Below are positions 9,330 through 18,195 of a DNA stretch of 64,000 bases, piece by piece. How positions within the stretch are numbered: the stretch's first letter is position 1; each line of letters begins with the position of its first letter. A program made the translations under genes and the position numbers. The DNA is from Pseudomonadota bacterium (lineage in GTDB: Bacteria > Pseudomonadota > Gammaproteobacteria > Steroidobacterales > GCA-2729495). Below the pieces are notes generated by a model. It saw only the letters and a program-made list of their open reading frames with translations. It did not search any database and was not told where the DNA came from. The stretch is from the NCBI GenBank assembly GCA_963205295.1, contig CAUJIY010000165.1:1-64000 (forward strand), in the 5' to 3' direction.

Positions 9330-9635
9330 ATGACCGAGAACGTCTCGACCGACAAGCTGATCGAGGACCTGCAACTGGTGATCCGTGACGCGGAGGCGTT
9401 GTTGCAGGCGACGGCAGGGCAGGCGGGCGATCGGCTGCACGAACTGCGGCAGCGGGCGCAGGCCTCACTTGCCCAGGCGCGCGCGCGGCTGGCGGAGGCC
9501 GAGCAAGCAGCCGTGCGCGAGATCAAGGCAGCCGCGGCAGGGGCCGATGAGTTTGTCCACGAAAATCCCTGGCAGGCGGTCGGCATCGCCGCCGGACTGG
9601 GACTGTTGCTCGGCCTGCTCATCGCTCGGCGCTGA
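9330..9635 (+). CDS. DUF883 / ElaB-YqjD family protein
   Basis: MTENVSTDKLIEDLQLVIRDAEALLQATAGQ...VHENPWQAVGIAAGLGLLLGLLIARR. Confidence 0.9.
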   Translation: MTENVSTDKLIEDLQLVIRDAEALLQATAGQAGDRLHELRQRAQASLAQARARLAEAEQAAVREIKAAAAGADEFVHENPWQAVGIAAGLGLLLGLLIARR

Positions 9636-9655
9636 ACCGGTAACCGGCTCGTGCC

Positions 9656-10051
9656 ATGACAGTTCCGCCCGGCGCCGGACCGATCGGCCGCCTCCTTGCC
9701 TCGGGAGCCAACCTGCTGGCGACGGTGCTGGCGCTGGTGCGCACACGACTCGAACTGCTGTCGGTCGAGGCGCAGCTGGAGTTGCACCGGGCCGCCGTCA
9801 TGCTCGGCTGGCTGCTGCTCGCCATCCAGGCCGCGATGATCGGCCTGATCGTCGCGGCGCTCTGGATCGTCATCTATTTCTGGGACACACACCGGTTGCT
9901 GGCGACCGGGCTGGTGGCGTTCGCTTTCCTCGCGCTCGCAGGCGCCGCCGCGTGGCGTCTGGCGCAGCTGTGGCGCACGCGCCCGCAGCCGTTCGCCGGC
10001 ACTCTCGCGGAGCTCGCGCGCGACAGTGAGCGGTGGCGGGATCGCGGATAA
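9656..10051 (+). CDS. YqjE-type phage holin family membrane protein
   Basis: Two TM segments after RTRLELLSVEAQLEL; follows the DUF883 gene in the usual YqjD-YqjE-YqjK order. Confidence 0.8.
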   Translation: MTVPPGAGPIGRLLASGANLLATVLALVRTRLELLSVEAQLELHRAAVMLGWLLLAIQAAMIGLIVAALWIVIYFWDTHRLLATGLVAFAFLALAGAAAWRLAQLWRTRPQPFAGTLAELARDSERWRDRG

Positions 10052-10056
10052 CGCGG

Positions 10057-10398
10057 ATGTCGCAGGTGCTGCAGGAACGACGCCGGGCGCTGCTGCACCA
10101 GTGCGGGGAACAGCGGGCGGCCATGCGGACGCTGTACGGCGAGGTCTCGACACCGCTGCACTCGGCCGACCGGATCCTGGCGGGGCTCGGCCGCGTGCTC
10201 AGTCATCCCGTGGCCGTCGGCGCCGGGATCCTGGTCGTGGCCACTCTCGGCCGGCGACGCACGCTGAGCTGGCTGGCCGCCGGGGCGGGGCTCGTTGGGT
10301 CGGCGATCCGCCTCGGGCGCTGGCTGGGACCCGGACCTGTCTCCGGGCACCGGACCGCGGCGCCTGGCACCCGGCCGGCGTCCGGCGACTCCGCCTGA
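10057..10398 (+). CDS. YqjK-like protein
   Basis: MSQVLQERRRALLHQCGEQRAAM...; third gene of the yqjD-yqjE-yqjK-like cluster. Confidence 0.65.
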   Translation: MSQVLQERRRALLHQCGEQRAAMRTLYGEVSTPLHSADRILAGLGRVLSHPVAVGAGILVVATLGRRRTLSWLAAGAGLVGSAIRLGRWLGPGPVSGHRTAAPGTRPASGDSA

Positions 10399-10433
10399 CG
10401 CGCCGGGGCGACGCGCGGGCGGCGCACCACCAC

Positions 10434-11489
10434 ATGCACGAACCCTGGAAACTGACCGGCCGTGTGAGCAGCGGTCTCGGCCGCGGCGCGAGCTTCGTCG
10501 ACCTGCCCTGGGTGCGGCTGGCGCTGCGGGAGCAGTTCGGGATCGAGCCGTTTCCCGGCACGTTGAACCTGCAACTCGTGGGGGAGGGTGCTGCAACCGG
10601 GCTGCGCTCGATCCTGGACCGTGACGCGCAGTTGCTGCCGCCGCCGGATGCCGCGAGCTGTGCGGCCGATCTGCTGCCGGTACGCATCGCCGACGCCGTG
10701 CCTGGCGTGGCGGTGGTGCCACGAGTGTCGGTGTATCCCACCGCGCAGATCGAGGTGATCGCGGCGCTCGCCCTGCGCACGCACGGCGCCTGGCGCGACG
10801 GAGATCTGGTCACGCTGTCCAGCGGCCGGATCGGTCGGCTCGATACCGTGATATTCGACGTCGATGGCACCCTGGTGGATTCGATCGAGGGCATGCACCT
10901 GGCGGCGGCGCGGGCCGCGGCGCCGTTCGGGCTCGACGTGCCCCTGGCAGCCGTACGGCGCGCGCTGAACGGTGGCGAGTCGCTCTGGCAGCTGATCATG
11001 CCGGCCGCCATGCGGGAGGACCGTGAAGTGGCGGCCATCCTGCGACAGGAGACCCTGCGTCACTGGCCGGCGGTGCTCGAGGAGAGCGTTACAGTCGTCC
11101 CCGGCCTGGGCGTCACGCTCGACTGCCTGCGCGGGGCCGGTCTGCGGCTCGCCATCTATACCGGTTCCCGCGGCGAATCGCTTCGCCCACTGGAACGCGC
11201 CGGTTTGATGGACCACTTCGAAGTCGTCGTCACCGCTGCCGATGTGAGCCGCGGGAAACCCGACCCCGAGGGGCTGCTGCAGTGCCTGGCGCGGCTCGAC
11301 TGTCGGCCGGAGACTGCAGCCTATGTCGGCGACACGCGCCACGACGTCGAAGCCGCGCGGGCTGCAGGCATGTGCGCCATCGGCGTTCTGACCGGCGCCG
11401 CGGACTCCGCGATGCTGTCGGCGGCGGGTGCCGACCGGCTTGCGGCCAGCCACCGTACGCTCCCGGCACTGCTTCAGATCACGCCCTGA
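10434..11489 (+). CDS. Fusion of DUF120 (CTP-dependent riboflavin kinase-like) domain and HAD-family phosphatase
   Basis: N-terminal domain GRVSSGLGRGASFVDLPWVRLALREQFGIEPFPGTLNLQL...QIEVIAALALRTHGAWRDGDLVTL matches archaeal RibK motifs. C-terminal domain VIFDVDGTLVDSIEG...IYTGSRGE...GKPDPEGL...YVGDTRHDVEAARAAGM is a HAD phosphatase. Confidence 0.85.
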   Translation: MHEPWKLTGRVSSGLGRGASFVDLPWVRLALREQFGIEPFPGTLNLQLVGEGAATGLRSILDRDAQLLPPPDAASCAADLLPVRIADAVPGVAVVPRVSVYPTAQIEVIAALALRTHGAWRDGDLVTLSSGRIGRLDTVIFDVDGTLVDSIEGMHLAAARAAAPFGLDVPLAAVRRALNGGESLWQLIMPAAMREDREVAAILRQETLRHWPAVLEESVTVVPGLGVTLDCLRGAGLRLAIYTGSRGESLRPLERAGLMDHFEVVVTAADVSRGKPDPEGLLQCLARLDCRPETAAYVGDTRHDVEAARAAGMCAIGVLTGAADSAMLSAAGADRLAASHRTLPALLQITP

Positions 11490-12682
11490 TCCTGCAGGCG
11501 GCGCAGGTCGGCCGCGGTGTAACCGAGCAAGCCGCCGAAGACTTCCTGGTTGTGGGCGCCGATGGCGGGCCCCGGCCATACCGTGCGCCCTGGCGTGTCG
11601 CTGAGGAAGGGCACCATGGCCGGAATGGTCAGTTCACCGCCGTCGACTTCGACCTTTTCGAACAGGCCGCGGGCGCGGAAATGCTCGTCCTTCATCATGT
11701 CGCCGACGCTGTAGATCGGGCCTGCCGGGACGTCCACTTTTTCGAGTGCCGCCAGGACCTCGGCACTGGTCAGCGTACCGGTCCAGGTGGTGATGGCCGC
11801 GTCGAGTTCCTTCTCGTGCTGCACGCGGCCGGCATTGCTGGCCATGCGCGGGTCGTCGGCGAGGTCCTGGCGCCCGATCGCGCCCATGAGGCGCTTGTAG
11901 ATCGAGTCGCCGTTGCCACCGATGATCACGAAGCGGCCGTCGCGGCAGCGATAGGTGTTGGTCGGGACGATGCCGGTCAGCGTCGAGCCCGACGGTTCGC
12001 GGACCACGCCGGCGCCGGAATACTCCGGCACCACGCCTTCCATCATGTTGAAGACGGCCTCGTAGAGCGCCGTATCGACGACCTGGCCCTGGTGGCCCGC
12101 GCCCTTGAGGCGATGCACGCAGGCGAGCAGGATGCCGATCACACTGTGCACGGCGGCCAGGGTATCGCCGAGGCTGAGGTTCGGCCTGACCGGCGCCTCG
12201 CCCGGAAAACCGTTGACGTAACGGAACCCGCCGACGCCTTCACAGACCGAGGCGAATCCGGTGCGGGAGGCATAGGGACCGGTCTGCCCGTAGCCCGAGA
12301 TGCGCGCGTAGATGAGTTCGGGGTGGGTGCGGCGCAGATCGTCCGGACCAAGTCCCCATTTTTCCATGGTGCCGGGGCGGAAGTTCTCCACGAGGATGTC
12401 GGACTTCGCGGCCAGCTGACGCACGAGTTCACGGCCCTCCGGGGTGCGCATGTTGACGGTGACGCACTTCTTGTTGCGTCCCAGGCTGTGCCACCACAGT
12501 GAAACACCGTCTTTCATGACGCGCCAGGTGCGGATCGGATCACCCGTGCCGGGCGGCTCGACCTTGATGACCTCGGCACCGTAGTAGCCAAGCATGCTGG
12601 TGGCGAAGGGGCCGGCGAGAAGCTGGCCCAGCTCGAGGACGCGAAAGCCGTCGAGCGGACGGGGGCGTTCGTTGATGCTCAT
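11474..12682 (-). CDS. CaiB/BaiF family (class III) CoA-transferase
   Basis: LDGFRVLELGQLLAGPFATSMLGYYGAEVIKVEPPGTGDPIRTW; SLGRNKKCVTVNMRTPEGRELVRQL; VENFRPGTMEKWGLG. Confidence 0.93.
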   Translation of the reverse strand: MSINERPRPLDGFRVLELGQLLAGPFATSMLGYYGAEVIKVEPPGTGDPIRTWRVMKDGVSLWWHSLGRNKKCVTVNMRTPEGRELVRQLAAKSDILVENFRPGTMEKWGLGPDDLRRTHPELIYARISGYGQTGPYASRTGFASVCEGVGGFRYVNGFPGEAPVRPNLSLGDTLAAVHSVIGILLACVHRLKGAGHQGQVVDTALYEAVFNMMEGVVPEYSGAGVVREPSGSTLTGIVPTNTYRCRDGRFVIIGGNGDSIYKRLMGAIGRQDLADDPRMASNAGRVQHEKELDAAITTWTGTLTSAEVLAALEKVDVPAGPIYSVGDMMKDEHFRARGLFEKVEVDGGELTIPAMVPFLSDTPGRTVWPGPAIGAHNQEVFGGLLGYTAADLRRLQDQGVI

Positions 12683-12870
12683 GGATCGGATTCATCCGGC
12701 CGGTTTCGGCCGGCCTTGTCTGCGGTGGCTCCGGGGACTGGCCCGCGGGGCCGCCCGCAACACCTCGTCTGGCGCTGCCGGGGCAGTCTAGCCGACTCAT
12801 GCGCGTCTCCCAACTTCAGATTGAGCAGGGTAATTGACGCCCTTGCCGCGCATCGGCCGCGCTGGCACCT

Positions 12871-13482
12871 TCAGTGCGGCCGCGCTACGCCGATGTAGTG
12901 AAAGGACAGGAAGCGGGGGCCGTCGAGGTACGTGCGTTCGATCTGCTCGAAACCGAATCCGGCCGCCGCGACGAGCTGGTCGATGGGGCGGTTGGGGTTG
13001 CAGCCAGCCAGCCCGCGAAAAGCCGGCGCGAGCCGGTCCTGCAGGCGCGCCACGTCGGCGTCAGGCGCACGACCGTGCTCCATGAACAGGAGCCGCCCGC
13101 CAGGCTTGAGGACACGCCGTATTTCGCCGAGGGCGGCTTCGATCCCGGGGATGGAACACAGGGTCCAGGTGCTCACGACGGTGTCGATCGAGCCGGTCTC
13201 CAGGGGGATGGTCTCCGCCCCGCAGTCGAGCAGAGTCACCGGAAACCGGACAGTGTCGGCCACGGCGGCAGCGGCATCGCGCAGGGCCGTCGTCGGCTCG
13301 ATGCCGAAGAGGTGGGTAACCGCGGCCCCGTAATACGGCAGGTTCATGCCGGCGCCGAGACCGACCTCGAGCACGCGGTCGCTGGCGAGTGGCGGAACCC
13401 GTGGCCGGTACTGCGCCATGACGGAGTTGCGCATGCCACGGTCGATGACCCAGGGCAGGATGCGGCGCTGATAGAGACCCAC
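12871..13482 (-). CDS. Class I SAM-dependent methyltransferase
   Basis: VLEVGLGAGMNLPYYG motif I, TVVSTWTLCSIP, LKPGGRLLFMEHGRAPD. Confidence 0.88.
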   Translation of the reverse strand: MGLYQRRILPWVIDRGMRNSVMAQYRPRVPPLASDRVLEVGLGAGMNLPYYGAAVTHLFGIEPTTALRDAAAAVADTVRFPVTLLDCGAETIPLETGSIDTVVSTWTLCSIPGIEAALGEIRRVLKPGGRLLFMEHGRAPDADVARLQDRLAPAFRGLAGCNPNRPIDQLVAAAGFGFEQIERTYLDGPRFLSFHYIGVARPH

Positions 13483-13512
13483 CGCGATGCAATCCCGCCG
13501 GCGTTGCCCGCG

Positions 13513-14367
13513 TCAGCCGTTGCGGCTGCGGCGATCGATCGCCGTCGCCACGAGTTCGAGAAAACCCGCCTCGTCGCGTACCGCAGCGATGTCCCTGGTG
13601 TCGACGGTATAGCCGTAGCGGGCGGCAAGGGCCTCGTAGCGCGGGCGGCGGTGCTGCAGGAGTTCCGGGAAGATCCATTGGACGAACCGGTCGGGATCGA
13701 TCTCCTCCGGTGAAGAGAGCCCTTCGCGCTGCAGGTAGGTGACCAGGCGACTGTCGAGGAAGTCCTCGCGGTAGTACAGCGGCTTCGGGTTACTGGTGGC
13801 GCGACGGATCAGTTCCTGCTCCATGTCGGGTCCGGCACGCAGGTAGAGGATCAACGTTCGTTCCGAGAGTACCCGCAGCATCTCCGGGTCGTCGATCTCG
13901 CAGATGCTGCCGCCGGCGTCGTTCAGGAAGTGGTCGTAGCCGTAGATCTCCTTCGCCTTGTCGATGAACACCTGCACGTCCTTCATCGCCGATGCTTCCG
14001 CATCGCGGTGCAGCTGCTGGCGCTTCTTGAACTCGGCGAGAGTGAGCCCGCCCCGTGACGGGGAGCCCAGCTTGCCGAGAAAGGTCGAGACCGGTTCGAG
14101 GTTGTCGATCGTGACGTTGTTGCCGATGAAGATCGAATCGCTGCGCAGGAGATCGCGCAGGAAAGGGACTCCCATCGCCTGGCGCTTGACGTTGTCGAGA
14201 ATTGGCTCGCCGAGGTACTTCGTGCCGATGCGGTAGTCTCCGGAGTAGTGAAACCAGAAGCGCTTCGGCAGCCTGCCGGCCAGCATGGTCTTGCCGACCC
14301 CCGACATGCCGAGCAGGGTGATTGCCTTGCGGGGCCAGGCGAGGAATTTTTCACGGGTCATGAACAT
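13513..14367 (-). CDS. P-loop ATPase-like conserved protein
   Basis: MFMTREKFLAWPRKAITLLGMSGVGKTMLAGRLP contains Walker A GMSGVGKT. Confidence 0.7.
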   Translation of the reverse strand: MFMTREKFLAWPRKAITLLGMSGVGKTMLAGRLPKRFWFHYSGDYRIGTKYLGEPILDNVKRQAMGVPFLRDLLRSDSIFIGNNVTIDNLEPVSTFLGKLGSPSRGGLTLAEFKKRQQLHRDAEASAMKDVQVFIDKAKEIYGYDHFLNDAGGSICEIDDPEMLRVLSERTLILYLRAGPDMEQELIRRATSNPKPLYYREDFLDSRLVTYLQREGLSSPEEIDPDRFVQWIFPELLQHRRPRYEALAARYGYTVDTRDIAAVRDEAGFLELVATAIDRRSRNG

Positions 14368-14524
14368 GGCGGGGCATCTTGCGTTGGGGTCGGGTGAGCT
14401 GCAAGGGTCGGAACCCGCAGTCCCTGGAGCCGGCAGCATGACCGTATCTGAACACTATCTATCGAAATATCAATCATTAGCGAGTCATTTTAAATAAATC
14501 AGTTACCGAGCAACCGCGCCTGCG

Positions 14525-15532
14525 TCAGAGTCCGGCGAGACGCCGGTGCAGGTCGAGCGCCTCCGTGTTCGGTCGCTGCTCCTGGTCACCCGGAAAACGC
14601 AGGGGTCGGCCGGCGAGAATGCGGTAGCTGCTCTCCGTGATGTCGTCGGCAAGAACGACCGTCATCGTGCGGGTATCGATGGCGAGCTTGCCGAGGTCGA
14701 ACAGCGTGTGCAGGTCGGCGCGCAGCAGCAGCCCGTTGGACGGGTGGTGCGTCGCCTTGCCGCGGTACGGGACGATGTAAGCGGCTTCCAGGGCATCGAT
14801 GGCATTGCAGCCGGTGATGGCGCAGCGATATTCGTACGCGGCCAGCAGCTGCTGGCGGAATGCCGGCTGTCCACGTCGGCGGATGATGCCCTCGATGACC
14901 TGGTTGCGCCCGGACTTGCCATCGTCCGGGTCGAAGGCCCGCAGGCGCGCGAGTTCGCGCTCGGAGATCTGGATGAGTCCGCTCATGTCGAGCATCGGCC
15001 CACCCGCAGAACTGGTCAGCAGGCGCCGGCGCACGAAGCGCTCGATGGAGCCGAATTCGTTCTCGATGCGCCGGACGGTATCGTCCGGCATGCGTTCGAA
15101 CTCGGCGAATTGCTCCGGCAGGAAATCGGCCAGCGCGGAGTAGGGCTGCCCGAGGGCGATGGGCTCGCTCAGAAAGAACAGGTACTGGCGCAGCTCCTGT
15201 TCGTCGACGTCGTTGCCCCAGATGGCGCGCGCCGCACGTTCGTTCTGATAGCGACCGAGCACGCGCGCGTAATAGCGATAGGCTCCCTTGTAGCCGAGCA
15301 GGACGAAGTCGCCCTTGCCCATCAGAAACCAGTTTTCGACGTGACTGTCGCGCGGCGGCAGGCCCCAGGCAAAGAAACCGTGGCCGTAGCGCTCGATCTC
15401 GATCAGTTCCGGGTAGGTCGAATCGCTGAAACTGCGGATGACGAGCTGCCGGTCCACCGGGTGGGCGAGCGACCTGTCCGCATCGGTGCGATCGCGGGCC
15501 TGCTCGGCCCCGGCAACGAATATCCTGGCCAT
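14525..15532 (-). CDS. HNH endonuclease with N-terminal possible PUA/EVE-like domain
   Basis: C-terminal YRCAITGCNAIDALEAAYIVPYRGKATHHPSNGLLLRADLHTLFDLGKLAID is an HNH core; the N-terminal segment WFLMGKGDFVLLGYKGAYRYYARVLGRYQNERAARAIWG is suggestive of a base-reader fold. Confidence 0.8.
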   Translation of the reverse strand: MARIFVAGAEQARDRTDADRSLAHPVDRQLVIRSFSDSTYPELIEIERYGHGFFAWGLPPRDSHVENWFLMGKGDFVLLGYKGAYRYYARVLGRYQNERAARAIWGNDVDEQELRQYLFFLSEPIALGQPYSALADFLPEQFAEFERMPDDTVRRIENEFGSIERFVRRRLLTSSAGGPMLDMSGLIQISERELARLRAFDPDDGKSGRNQVIEGIIRRRGQPAFRQQLLAAYEYRCAITGCNAIDALEAAYIVPYRGKATHHPSNGLLLRADLHTLFDLGKLAIDTRTMTVVLADDITESSYRILAGRPLRFPGDQEQRPNTEALDLHRRLAGL

Positions 15533-15701
15533 GGGTTCGCTCGTCCGCACCGGATCCGGCGCATAGTCTGGCAGGAAATCGATGTCGTGTAACGTCCGGC
15601 AGGCTGCGCCTGGCAGGGTGAAGCGGGTATTATTAGCCGCTTTGCGCGCTGGCGGGACGCCGACTTCTGCGCCGCGCCGAGCTGCAGGCAGGAAATCGAG
15701 C

Positions 15702-18194
15702 ATGGCAAACGAAAACTGGCTGGTCCACAAGTTCGGCGGCACGAGCGTGGCCGACGCTGACTGCTTCCGTCGCGTCGCCGACATCCTGCTCGCGGAAAAA
15801 GCCGCCCGACAGGCTGTCGTCGTCTCGGCCATGTCGAAGATGACCGACGCACTGCTCTCGCTCGTGGCCGGTGCCGAGAAGTCATCGGCCAGCATCGGCC
15901 CGGCGCTGGAAACCCTCGCCACCCGCTACCGGAGCACGGCGGCGACGCTGCTGTCACCGACCGCTGCTGCGGGCGTGCTGAGCGCATTCGACACGGATCT
16001 CGGCGATGCCCGCGACGTGCTGCATGCGATTTCGCTGGTGCGCTCGGCGGCCGACCGCAGCCGTGACCTGATCGCGGGCTACGGCGAGTTGTGGTCGTCG
16101 CGACTGCTGGCGGCGTACCTCGGCGAGCGCTGCCGGCAGGCCGGGGTCGACCGCCCGGTGCGCTGGGTCGATGCCAGGCAGATCATCGTCATCGAGCACG
16201 GTGAACTCGGACCTGCCGTGCAGTGGACCGAATCGCGCGAGCGCGCCAGCCGCATCCTCGGCGACATGACGTGCGGCATAGCCGTCATCACCGGCTTCAT
16301 CGCCTCGGAGCGCAATGGCCTGTACACCACGCTCGGGCGTAACGGCAGCGATTTCTCCGCATCCATCTTCGGTGCGTTGCTCGACGCCGGTGAGATCATC
16401 ATCTGGACCGACGTCGATGGTGTGCTGAGCGCCGATCCGAACCGGGTTCCTGAAGCGGCGATCATCCGCGAGCTGTCCTACAACGAGGCGATGGAACTCG
16501 CCTATTTCGGTGCCAAGGTGATCCATCCGCAGACGATGGCGCCGGCTGTCATGCGTTCGATCCCGATCTTCATCAAGAACACCTTCAATCCGACCGCGCC
16601 GGGTTCACGCGTCGGACCAGGCGGTGGCGCGAGCGTCGACCAGATCAAGGGCGTGACCTCGGTCGACAATGTGGCGCTCGTCAACCTGGAAGGCACCGGC
16701 ATGATCGGCGTGCCAGGCACCGCCGACCGGCTGTTTGGCGCATTGCGCAGCGCCGGAATCTCCGTGATCCTGATTTCGCAGGCGAGCTCCGAGCACTCGA
16801 TCTGCTTCGCGGTGCCAGCGCGCCATGCCGCGCAGGTCGAGCAGGTCGTGCGCCAGGCCTTCGTGCTCGAGTTGCAGCAGGGACAGATCCAGAGTGTCGA
16901 TGTGCAGGACGACTGCAGCATCATTGCGGTGGTCGGCGACGGCATGGCCGGCCTGCCGGGCGTAGCGGCCAAGTTCTTCGGCACCCTCGGCAACGCCGGC
17001 ATCAACGTGCGCGCCATTGCGCAGGGCTCCTCGGAGCGCAACATCTCGGCAGTCATCGACAAGCGTGACGCCACGCGGGCACTGCGCGCGACCCACTCCG
17101 GGTTCTACCTCTCGGCCAAGACCATCTCGATCGGCCTGGTCGGTCCCGGCAACGTCGGCGCGAATCTGCTCGACCAGATCGGGGCCGAGGCCGACCGGCT
17201 GCGCCGCGAGTTCGGCGTCGACCTGCGGGTGCGCGCCATCGTCACCTCCCGCGAGATGCATCTGGCCGAGCGCGCCATCGACCTCGCGGACTGGCGCAAG
17301 CTGCTCGGCGAGCGCATGCAGCCACTCGACTGGGCGGCGTTCGCCCGCCATGTCAAAGCCGATCACCTGCCACACGCCTGCGTCGTCGACTGCTCGGCGA
17401 GCCAGGACGTCGCCAACCGATATCTCGGCTGGCTCAGCGCCGGCATCCACGTCGTTACGCCGAACAAGAAGGCGCACAGCGGTCCTCTGGCTGCCTATGA
17501 CCAGCTGCAGGCCGCGTGCCGCCACCACCACACCTGCTTCCTCTACGAAACCACGGTCGGTGCCGCGCTGCCGGTGATCGGCACCCTGCGTGACCTGACC
17601 CAGACCGGCGACGAGATCGTCAGCATCGAGGGAATCCTTTCGGGCACGCTGGCCTATCTCTTCAACGTCTTCGATGGCGAGCGGCCGTTTTCGACGATCG
17701 TGCGGGAGGCCCGCGAGAAGGGTTATACCGAACCCGATCCCCGCGATGACCTGTCCGGGCTCGACTTTGCCCGCAAGCTGATCATCCTCGGGCGCGAGAT
17801 GGGCATGCGCCTGGAACTGGGCGACGTGCGGGTGGAGAGCCTCGTCCCCGCCGGTCTCGAGGAACTGCCGGTCGACCGGTTTCTCGAGCGCCTGTCCGGA
17901 TTCGATGCAGCCATGCTCGAACGCTGGCGGGCGGCGCACGATGCCGGCAAGGTGCTGCGCTACGTCGGCCGGCTGAACCGGCACGACGGTGCCACCGTGC
18001 GGCTCGAGGCGCTCGGGCGCGACCATCCTTTCGCACACATGAACCTGACCGACAACATCGTGCGCTACGAGTCGGCCCGCTATAGCGCCAATCCGCTCGT
18101 GATCCAGGGTCCGGGCGCCGGCCCGGCCGTGACGGCCGCCGGCGTATTCGCCGACCTGTTGCGGCTCGCCTCGTATCTGGGACCATCGCGCTAG
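15702..18194 (+). CDS. thrA: Bifunctional aspartate kinase / homoserine dehydrogenase I
   Basis: VHKFGGTSVADADCFRRVADIL N terminus, LGRNGSDFSASIFGALLDAGEIIIWTDVDGV, ACT region, GLVGPGNVGANLLDQI, TPNKKAHSG, EGILSGTLAYLFN. Confidence 0.95.
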   Translation: MANENWLVHKFGGTSVADADCFRRVADILLAEKAARQAVVVSAMSKMTDALLSLVAGAEKSSASIGPALETLATRYRSTAATLLSPTAAAGVLSAFDTDLGDARDVLHAISLVRSAADRSRDLIAGYGELWSSRLLAAYLGERCRQAGVDRPVRWVDARQIIVIEHGELGPAVQWTESRERASRILGDMTCGIAVITGFIASERNGLYTTLGRNGSDFSASIFGALLDAGEIIIWTDVDGVLSADPNRVPEAAIIRELSYNEAMELAYFGAKVIHPQTMAPAVMRSIPIFIKNTFNPTAPGSRVGPGGGASVDQIKGVTSVDNVALVNLEGTGMIGVPGTADRLFGALRSAGISVILISQASSEHSICFAVPARHAAQVEQVVRQAFVLELQQGQIQSVDVQDDCSIIAVVGDGMAGLPGVAAKFFGTLGNAGINVRAIAQGSSERNISAVIDKRDATRALRATHSGFYLSAKTISIGLVGPGNVGANLLDQIGAEADRLRREFGVDLRVRAIVTSREMHLAERAIDLADWRKLLGERMQPLDWAAFARHVKADHLPHACVVDCSASQDVANRYLGWLSAGIHVVTPNKKAHSGPLAAYDQLQAACRHHHTCFLYETTVGAALPVIGTLRDLTQTGDEIVSIEGILSGTLAYLFNVFDGERPFSTIVREAREKGYTEPDPRDDLSGLDFARKLIILGREMGMRLELGDVRVESLVPAGLEELPVDRFLERLSGFDAAMLERWRAAHDAGKVLRYVGRLNRHDGATVRLEALGRDHPFAHMNLTDNIVRYESARYSANPLVIQGPGAGPAVTAAGVFADLLRLASYLGPSR

Positions 18195-18195
18195 C

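Noticed and set aside
9656-10051. Phage holin as evidence of a prophage
   Set aside because: It is the YqjE-type membrane protein in a chromosomal yqjD-yqjE-yqjK-like cluster; no other phage genes nearby.
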